Source of the DNA: Methylobacterium oxalidis
GTDB taxonomy: Bacteria; Pseudomonadota; Alphaproteobacteria; Rhizobiales; Beijerinckiaceae
Reading direction: 5' to 3'
NCBI RefSeq assembly: GCF_007992195.1
Contig: NZ_BJZU01000029.1
Span: 1-57,739, forward strand
DNA: 57,739 bases
Every line of letters starts with the position of its first letter. Position 1 is the first letter of the stretch. Below the pieces are notes generated by a model. It saw nothing but the letters and a program-made list of their open reading frames with translations, did no database searches and was not told the DNA's origin. Below, one piece after another: positions 51,625 to 57,739 of the stretch. Both the position numbers and the translations under genes were made by a program.

Positions 51625-53460
51625 TCAAACCGGCCGCGCCTCCGCGAGTCCGCCGAGCGCCCCGCCCCGCGGGCGAGAGACGTCCCTGGCGATGTCCTGG
51701 GGGAGATCCTTCACGAAATGCGGGAGGAAGCTCGTCATGACGGCGGCCGGGATGTCGAGGGGCCGGTAGCGCACCGTGTCCACGAACATCAGGGACTGCT
51801 CGCCGCGGCCCAGGAGGCCCTGCGTCCGGCTGTGGATCTCGTGGGCGAGCGTCACGAATTTGCGATTGTAGCTCGCGATCCGGATGCGGACGTAGATCGG
51901 CTCGAACTCCCGCGCCTCCCGCCGGAAGTCGTGGTTGAAGGAGCGGGTCAGGATGTAGAAGTTCGTCGTCGCGAGGTCGAAATCCGGCATGCAGGCGTGG
52001 AAGAACAGCTCCCGCGCCTTGCCGACCCAGCGGAAGTAATTGGCGAAGTAGACGTTCCCGACCGAGTTGGTGTCGTCGTAGGTCGGCAGGAGCTGGAGCA
52101 CGAACCAGGGGCCGTCGAACCCGTGCGAGGCCACCGTGTCCTCGCGGGGCACGACGAGGGTCGGGATCCCGGCCGCCTCCGGTGCGGAAGCCGGCGCCGC
52201 CTCCCCGGCCCTGCGGCCGGCGAACAGGTTGCCGAGCGCGGGCAGGGCCGCCACCGCGCCGACGAGGGGGGCGATCGCCAGCAGCCCCCCGGCGGGGGAG
52301 ACGTAGCCGATGAGGAAGATGAGCGCCGAGGCGGCGCCGATCATCGCGCACAGGACCCCGTCATAGGCCGGACGCGCGCCCAGCGCCTCGCAGGCCAGGC
52401 ACAGCGTCGCACCCACGAACAGCGTCGCGAAGGGCAGCATCAGGTACATCATCGAGAGATTCGCCGCGATCATCCCGGCGGCGATCGCGCCGGCGGCGAT
52501 CAGGGTCCAGAGCGGCGAGGCGACGAGGCCCGCCGGCAGGAAGGCGAGGAGCGGGCTCTCGCTGCGCCGGGTCACCGAGATCAGAAGCCAGCGGGTCGCG
52601 CAGTAGAAGCTGTCGATCGTCGAGGCCGCCGCGATGGCGGCCCAGACGAGGAAAGCCGCGGTGATCGTCGGGTCGCCGAGGCGGGACAGCCCCTGCGCCA
52701 CCGCCTGCTGCGCTTCCGGGATGCCGTCCGCGGACGGGACCGGGATGCCCTGCCCCGCGAGCGCGGCGAGAGCTCCGTTGAGGACGAGGAGGCCGAGGAA
52801 CAGAAGGCCGCCGACCCCGTAGGCCGCGCGGACCGAGCCGCCCTCCCGGTGGATCGCCACCACCCGCTGCCAGTGCTGCACGTCGCTCCAGGGACCGAGC
52901 AGAAAACCCATGAGGCAGGGCAGCATCAGCCCGTAGAAGCGCTCGTCGAAGTCGGCGAGGGGGACGGCCGCCGAGGGAGCGCCCCGGGCGAGGCCGTGCG
53001 CCGCGAGGAGGGCCGCCCCGACCCCGACCACGAGGTAGGCGCCGTGCAGCCGGCGCAGCGCCCCGATCGAGGCGGCGTGGCCCGAGGCCGCCGCGAGGAG
53101 GATGAGCAGCACGGCGCCGAGCAGCGCGCCGCTGCCGAACAGGGGCAGGAGCAGGTGGGCGCACAGCCCGTAGATCGTGAGCGCGAGGGCGGCGAGCTGG
53201 CAGGCGAGCAGGAGCCCGGTGTAGCGGCCCTCGACCGCCCTGAGGATCTCGGCCGGGTTGCGACCGGGCGCGCCGAGCACGTGCCCGAACAGGTACAGCC
53301 CCGCCGCGTTCGGCAGCGCGAAGGCGGCCAGGCCCAGCCAGCCGTACGTCACGGTGACGTGGATCGCGTAGAAGAAGCCGAGGCCCCAGAGCCAGGACAG
53401 GCCGATCGTCGGCGCCCAGGCGAGGGATCGGAGGAGACGAGATCTCTCGGCTGAGCTCAT
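51625..53460 (-). CDS. SSS-type transporter fused to hotdog thioesterase
   Basis: A 611-residue fusion. About residues 1-430 form a polytopic membrane domain, roughly 10-12 helices, with features of the solute:sodium symporter/LeuT fold: GPWSDVQHWQRVVAI and an ASTIDSFYCATRWLL segment. After a short linker the C-terminal 150 residues are a hotdog thioesterase. The active-site segment is TYDDTNSVGNVYFANYFRW followed by GKARELFF, close to acyl-CoA and enediyne-type thioesterases. The start at 53460 is the Met before the first helix. A transporter joined to a thioesterase is unusual. It could release a substrate at the membrane, but that is an inference. Confidence 0.8.
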   Translation of the reverse strand: MSSAERSRLLRSLAWAPTIGLSWLWGLGFFYAIHVTVTYGWLGLAAFALPNAAGLYLFGHVLGAPGRNPAEILRAVEGRYTGLLLACQLAALALTIYGLCAHLLLPLFGSGALLGAVLLILLAAASGHAASIGALRRLHGAYLVVGVGAALLAAHGLARGAPSAAVPLADFDERFYGLMLPCLMGFLLGPWSDVQHWQRVVAIHREGGSVRAAYGVGGLLFLGLLVLNGALAALAGQGIPVPSADGIPEAQQAVAQGLSRLGDPTITAAFLVWAAIAAASTIDSFYCATRWLLISVTRRSESPLLAFLPAGLVASPLWTLIAAGAIAAGMIAANLSMMYLMLPFATLFVGATLCLACEALGARPAYDGVLCAMIGAASALIFLIGYVSPAGGLLAIAPLVGAVAALPALGNLFAGRRAGEAAPASAPEAAGIPTLVVPREDTVASHGFDGPWFVLQLLPTYDDTNSVGNVYFANYFRWVGKARELFFHACMPDFDLATTNFYILTRSFNHDFRREAREFEPIYVRIRIASYNRKFVTLAHEIHSRTQGLLGRGEQSLMFVDTVRYRPLDIPAAVMTSFLPHFVKDLPQDIARDVSRPRGGALGGLAEARPV

Positions 53461-53658
53461 GGGGCAACCTGACCGTGCAGGCGCCATCATGGCCCCTCGC
53501 CGCGGCGAGGTCCATTTCCGTACCGCCACACCGATCGGGGCGCGCATCGCCCGGGCGATTTGCCGCGGTGCGCGCCGGACGGATCGGGCCCCGGGGAGTC
53601 GCCCCGCGGAGGAGCGGGGGAATCCGCACAAGTGCCCGAAAGGATTAATCCCTCCGGC

Positions 53659-56013
53659 TCAGCGCCCCGCGACCAGCCGGGGTTGGGTCTCGCTGCGGGG
53701 CGGGGCCGGGAAGAGCCTGTGGAAATCTTCCGGCACCCGCTCGATCAGGCCTGGGATCTCGGCCGCCGGCCGCGCCGGGCTGATCAGGAAGCCCTGTATG
53801 TCACTGCAATTGCGCACCCGCAGAACCTGCGCCTGCTCGGCCGTCTCGACGCCCTCCGCCGTGACGGCGATCGAGAGCTTCTGGGCGATGGCGAGGATCG
53901 CCTCGATCACCGCGAGGTTGCCGTCCTCGCCGTCGATGTCGCGCACGAAGGAGCGGTCGATCTTGATCTTGTCGACGGGGAACTTGGCGAGATAGCTCAG
54001 GGACGAGTAGCCCGTCCCGAAATCGTCGAGGGCGATGCGGATCCCGCGCGAGCGCAGCTCGTGCAGGTTCGCCATGGTAATCGCGGTCTTGTCGAGGAAC
54101 ACCGACTCGGTGATCTCGATCTCAAGCCGTCCCGGCTCCAGCCCCGTCGCCTGCAGCGCCGCCGCGATGTCGCGCAGGAACTCGCTCGTGCGGAACTGGA
54201 TCGGCGAGATGTTGACCGCGACCCGGATCTGGCCCGGCCAGCGCGCCGCCTCGCGGCAGGCGGCCATGAGGGCGAAGCGGCCGATCGCCACGATCATCCC
54301 GGTCGCCTCGGCCACGGGGATGAACTCGGCTGGCGTCACGAAGCCCCGGGTCGGGCTGCGCCAGCGCAGGAGCGCCTCGAAGCCGACCACGCGCCCGTCC
54401 CGCAGGGAGGTCAGCGGCTGGTAGTGCAGCTCGAACTCGTCGCGCTGAAGGGCGAGCTTGAGGTCGGCCTCCAGCTCCCGGCGGGTGCGCTGGGTGATCT
54501 CGAGGTCGCGCTCGAACAGGTGGAAGGTGCCCTTGCCCCGCGCCTTGGCCCGGTAGAGGGCGAGATCGGCCTTGCGCAGCAGGCTCTCGGGGTCGAGGGC
54601 GTCGTGCGGGGTCATCGCGATGCCGACGCTGACACCGATCTCGGCCGCGAGCGCGTCGATCCGGTAGGGCGCGCTCACCGCCGCGATGATCGAGCGGGCG
54701 AGGACGCTGGCCTCGAACGCTCCGGCGCAGCGGTGCAGCACGGCGAACTCGTCGCCGCCGAGCCGGAAGATCCAGGTGTCCTCGGCGGCGAAGGGCTGCA
54801 GGCGCTGGGCGACGCTGCGCAGCAGCTGGTCGCCCGCCCCGTGCCCGAAGGAGTCGTTGACGGTCTTGAACCCGTCGAGGTCGAGGTAGAGCAGCGCGCA
54901 GGGCGCACCGGTTCCCGCCGCCCGGTCGCACTCGGCGCTCGCCAGATCGTGGAAGAGCGTGCGGTTGGCGAGCCCCGTGAGCGGGTCGTAGCTCGCCAGG
55001 AAGGCGATGCGCGCCTCCGAGATGCGGCTCGCGGTGACGTCCGAGCCGACGCCGCGGAAGCCGGCGAGGCGGCCGGTCCTGTCGAGGACCGGCTTGCCGC
55101 TGAGCTTCCACCAGCGCGTGCCCTCGCGGAAGGGCAACTCGACGACGAGGTCCTGGAAGGGCGTGCCCTCGTGCAGGTGCGCGACGACCTCCGCCGCACC
55201 GCTGCCCTGGCGCCCCCCCTCCCCGCAGGCGAGGAGATCCCGGAAGGGCAGCCCCTGCAGGGCCGCCGCGGAGCGCCCAGCCACCTGCGCGACCCGCTCG
55301 GAGACGTGGTCGAAGCGCCCGTCGCGGTCGGTCTCCCACAGCCAGTCGCTGGTGCTCGCCTCGAACTCGCGCAGCAGCAGGCCGATGGTCTGGTTCTGGT
55401 CACTCACGCGCACGCGGTCGAGGATGCGCTGGAAGGACAGCAGGCTCATGTGCCGGACGCTGAACAGCACGAAGGCCGCGTAGATCGCGAGGAGCACGGC
55501 GATGCTCGCCGCCACGGTGTCGCCGCTCGTCGCCAGGGCGATGAAGCTGCCGAGCACCACGGGCACCGCGAAGAGCAGCGACACCGACAGGATCGGGCCC
55601 AGCGTGTAGGCGTCCGAGATCAGCCCCGCCGCGATCGCCACGACGATCATCCGATGGTCGGCGTCGGCTGGCGGGAAGAGCACCATCGGCATGGTGCTCC
55701 AGCTCATGCCGATGGTGAGCGCGATCGCCCCCGAGACGCGGTAGCCGCGCCCGATCTCGGCCTCGCTCGGCGTGCCGGCGAAGTGGCCGCGGAACCGCCA
55801 GGCGAGTGCGATGGCGGCGGAGCTCGCGATCCCGATCACCACGAGGAGGCCGATCAGGTAGGCGCGCGGGGCCGTGCCCCAGAACAGGCCGACCACCGTC
55901 AGCGCGACGGCGGCGTGGGTGAGCGCCGAGTACTTGGCGAGCTTCAGAGTCTCGACGAGCAGGCCCGAGCGCGTCTCCTGCATGTAGCGGGCGAGCGTCG
56001 CGGCGGACGTCAC
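53659..56013 (-). CDS. Membrane GGDEF-EAL protein with PAS domain
   Basis: A 784-residue cyclic-di-GMP signalling protein. The GTG at 56013 is preferred because CGGAGG lies just upstream; an ATG 20 codons earlier has no ribosome site. Several N-terminal helices (about 25-180) form a membrane sensor, followed by a PAS region (about 225-345), a GGDEF domain with intact RLGGDEFAVL and an EAL domain with FEALLRW and DDFGTGYSS. Both catalytic motifs look complete, so it could make or break cyclic-di-GMP, with the EAL side often dominant. Confidence 0.9.
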   Translation of the reverse strand: MTSAATLARYMQETRSGLLVETLKLAKYSALTHAAVALTVVGLFWGTAPRAYLIGLLVVIGIASSAAIALAWRFRGHFAGTPSEAEIGRGYRVSGAIALTIGMSWSTMPMVLFPPADADHRMIVVAIAAGLISDAYTLGPILSVSLLFAVPVVLGSFIALATSGDTVAASIAVLLAIYAAFVLFSVRHMSLLSFQRILDRVRVSDQNQTIGLLLREFEASTSDWLWETDRDGRFDHVSERVAQVAGRSAAALQGLPFRDLLACGEGGRQGSGAAEVVAHLHEGTPFQDLVVELPFREGTRWWKLSGKPVLDRTGRLAGFRGVGSDVTASRISEARIAFLASYDPLTGLANRTLFHDLASAECDRAAGTGAPCALLYLDLDGFKTVNDSFGHGAGDQLLRSVAQRLQPFAAEDTWIFRLGGDEFAVLHRCAGAFEASVLARSIIAAVSAPYRIDALAAEIGVSVGIAMTPHDALDPESLLRKADLALYRAKARGKGTFHLFERDLEITQRTRRELEADLKLALQRDEFELHYQPLTSLRDGRVVGFEALLRWRSPTRGFVTPAEFIPVAEATGMIVAIGRFALMAACREAARWPGQIRVAVNISPIQFRTSEFLRDIAAALQATGLEPGRLEIEITESVFLDKTAITMANLHELRSRGIRIALDDFGTGYSSLSYLAKFPVDKIKIDRSFVRDIDGEDGNLAVIEAILAIAQKLSIAVTAEGVETAEQAQVLRVRNCSDIQGFLISPARPAAEIPGLIERVPEDFHRLFPAPPRSETQPRLVAGR

Positions 56014-56138
56014 CCCGGCCTCCGGGATGACGGGCTCGCCCGGCCTGACCCGCCGGCCGCGGCGGAGCCGCATCGCGCGGCGCCGCGGCGCCGCGGCGTC
56101 CGGCGGGTGCGCCGGGCGCACAGGGTCCGGCGGCCTCG

Positions 56139-57533
56139 TCACGGCTCGGGATGCCGGCGGGGCGACACGGTCATGCCGACGCCGCCGTGCGGCCGCAGGG
56201 TGACCTTGAAGCGCGTCTCGGGCCGCGCGGCGGCGGCCCGGGTCACCCGGAAGGCGGGCAGGAGCTCGGCGAGGATCGCGAGGCACTCGGTCATCGCGAA
56301 GCCCATGCCGATACAGACCCGGGGACCGGCGCCGAACGGGATGTAGGCGTAGCGGTCGCGGGCCCCGCTCTCGGCCGGGCCGAAACGGTCCGGGTCGAAG
56401 CGCTCGGGCTGCGACCAGAGGCGGGCATGGCGATGCACGGCGTAGACCGGAACGTGCACCGAGCGGCCCGCGGGGATGCGGGCCCCGCCGAGGCGGATCT
56501 CGGAGAGCGTCTTGCGCACGATCAGGGGGGCGGGGGGATAGAGGCGCATCACCTCCATCACGACCTGCCGCGTGTAGGCGAGAGCCTCGAGGTTCGGACC
56601 CCCGCCGGGGGCCACGGGAGCGCCCGCCATCTCGGCGAGCACCCGCGCCTCGATCTCGGGGTGCTCCGCGAGCAGCCAGAAGGTCCAGGCCAGCACGATC
56701 GCGGTGGTCTCGTGACCCGCCGCGATGAAGGTCAGGAGGTTGTCGACGAGGCTGTCGTCCGGCATCCCTTCCCCGGTCTCGGGGTCGCGGGCCTGCAGCA
56801 TCAGCCCGAGGAGATCGTCCCCGCACCGCCCGCTCCGGCGCCGGTCGGCGATCCCCCGCGCGATCGTGCCGCGCAGGTAGCGGGCGGCGGCGGCCCCGCG
56901 CACGCAGCCCGGATGCGGCGCCCAGGCGGGCGCGCCGAGAAGGCTCAGGGCCATCTTCCAGGTGGTCTGGTCGAGATAGGCGTTCATCGCCCGTCCGAAG
57001 CGCGCGACGTCGACGCCGTGATCGCCGGCCATCATGGTCGCGACGATGATGTCGAAGGTCGTGCGCATCATCTCCGCCAGCATGTCGACGGAGGCCGGGC
57101 CGCGCGCCAGCCAGCGTGCCCTGGTCTCGGCGCCGGCCGCGCTCATGGCCGGAACGAAGGCGCGGAGGCGGTCGTGCCGGAACACGGGCGCCGCGATCCG
57201 GCGCTGATGGCGCCAGCGCTCGCCGTCCGAGGTGAGGATGCCCCGGCCGAGAGCCTGCGACAGGGATCGGGTCAGGAACTCCTCCCGTCCGAGCGCGGCC
57301 GCCTGATCGACCAGCAGCGAGCGGATCAGCGCGGGATCGCTCACGAAGACGGTCCGGCGGCCGATGAAGCGCGCCTCGACGATCCCGTCGCGGTAGACCT
57401 CCGCGGGCCACGCCTCGATCAGGTTCCGCACGACCGTGCGGATCAGGCGCGGGAAGCCCGCCGCCTCGGCCACGACATCCCGAAGGCCCGGCGCCGCGCC
57501 GATCGGGTATCCTGCCGCTGAATCGTACTGCAT
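56139..57533 (-). CDS. Cytochrome P450
   Basis: A 464-residue P450 monooxygenase. The I-helix oxygen motif is AGHETT, the K-helix E-x-x-R is in EVMRLYPPAP, and the haem loop is FGAGPRVCIGMGFA with the axial Cys. No membrane anchor is seen, so it is a soluble bacterial enzyme. The start at 57533 is the Met before the first recognisable region; an ATG 34 codons upstream is possible. No ferredoxin or reductase gene is adjacent in this window, so its electron partners are elsewhere. Confidence 0.92.
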   Translation of the reverse strand: MQYDSAAGYPIGAAPGLRDVVAEAAGFPRLIRTVVRNLIEAWPAEVYRDGIVEARFIGRRTVFVSDPALIRSLLVDQAAALGREEFLTRSLSQALGRGILTSDGERWRHQRRIAAPVFRHDRLRAFVPAMSAAGAETRARWLARGPASVDMLAEMMRTTFDIIVATMMAGDHGVDVARFGRAMNAYLDQTTWKMALSLLGAPAWAPHPGCVRGAAAARYLRGTIARGIADRRRSGRCGDDLLGLMLQARDPETGEGMPDDSLVDNLLTFIAAGHETTAIVLAWTFWLLAEHPEIEARVLAEMAGAPVAPGGGPNLEALAYTRQVVMEVMRLYPPAPLIVRKTLSEIRLGGARIPAGRSVHVPVYAVHRHARLWSQPERFDPDRFGPAESGARDRYAYIPFGAGPRVCIGMGFAMTECLAILAELLPAFRVTRAAAARPETRFKVTLRPHGGVGMTVSPRRHPEP

Positions 57534-57739
57534 CCGAGAAATCCCGGCTTCGAGATCCCGAAGGTTCCAGATGCTGCTTGCCGCGCCGTTAAGCGCGTCC
57601 CTCGAATACGAGTCTTGCAGACATTTTCTGTTCAAAGTGCGCGACGCGGATGTTCCTGATTGCTCATCGGCGTCGGCCCGACCCGCGCTCGGCTCCCACC
57701 TTGAACGCGAACGGCGGCCGGGCGCGTTCGCGCCCGGCC

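Noticed and set aside
53659..57411. A single 1250-residue frame joining the GGDEF-EAL and P450 regions
   Set aside because: The upstream part is Arg-rich and contains no domain; GTG 56013 with CGGAGG gives a complete GGDEF-EAL protein, and the P450 is in another frame.
51526..57521. Long plus-strand frames opposite the transporter-thioesterase, GGDEF-EAL and P450 genes
   Set aside because: Same pattern: low-complexity basic translations opposite well-supported proteins.
1..57739. CRISPR array or insertion sequence
   Set aside because: No regularly spaced repeat-spacer pattern and no transposase motif was found on either strand.

Overview
The window looks like a piece of a Methylobacteriaceae genome (Methylobacterium/Methylorubrum type). 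The support is indirect: very high GC, several HWE-type histidine kinases, a MucR-family regulator, small DUF6894, DUF1192, DUF2934 and DUF2171 proteins, and CheB/CheR-PAS kinase hubs. No rRNA or species-defining gene is present, so the assignment is an inference from gene content.

Region 1 (about 0.6-13 kb) is a loosely packed metabolic and stress-type stretch: a cysteine hydrolase, an SGNH hydrolase, a DnaJ-like mini zinc ribbon, an NAD(P)H-hydrate dehydratase coupled to a histidine phosphatase, an SMP-30 lactonase-like protein, a GH13 glucosidase divergent from a luciferase-like flavin oxidoreductase, a Nudix hydrolase and a SUV3-like helicase. Several of these genes have upstream GGAAC-N16/17-GGTT signals that resemble general-stress (EcfG) promoters.

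Region 2 (13-27 kb) is a dense signalling cluster: four HWE histidine kinases (one membrane-bound, one giant CheB-CheR-PAS-kinase hybrid, one soluble orphan, one GAF-PAS kinase), two single CheB proteins with C-terminal zinc ribbons, a free-standing copy of that zinc-ribbon module, two receiver-only response regulators and a Crp/Fnr regulator. Gene order pairs kinases with receivers: CheB, then hybrid kinase, then receiver; and GAF-PAS kinase, then receiver through a 4-bp GTGA overlap.

Region 3 (27.3-36.5 kb) is accessory DNA ending at a tRNA-Glu gene. It begins with small unknown proteins, an SRAP protein and a MucR-like regulator. It continues with a run of eight intact genes, all on the minus strand and apparently less GC-rich (29.66-35.69 kb), almost all unknown. 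Within the run are an AlpA-type regulator, a protein with HUH-endonuclease-like motifs, and a TGTACA repeat array next to it. A frameshifted, 5'-deleted tyrosine integrase lies between this run and the 3' end of the tRNA, so I read the block as a decayed tRNA-integrated island.

Region 4 (36.5-57.7 kb) is extremely GC-rich and looks like native chromosome: RlmB-type rRNA methyltransferase, CYTH-CHAD protein, glycosyltransferase, di-haem cytochrome, cupredoxin-like protein, a divergent EgtD-like methyltransferase, SGNH hydrolase, SDR, PAS protein, BKACE-type enzyme, ornithine aminotransferase, a transporter-thioesterase fusion, a GGDEF-EAL protein and a cytochrome P450. In this part almost every frame is open, so starts and strands were chosen by protein-family motifs.

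Strongest leads: the HUH-like gene with its repeat array inside the decayed island; the SSS-type transporter fused to a hotdog thioesterase; the CheB/HWE hub with a free-standing zinc-ribbon module; and an EgtD paralogue that has lost residues of the histidine pocket.
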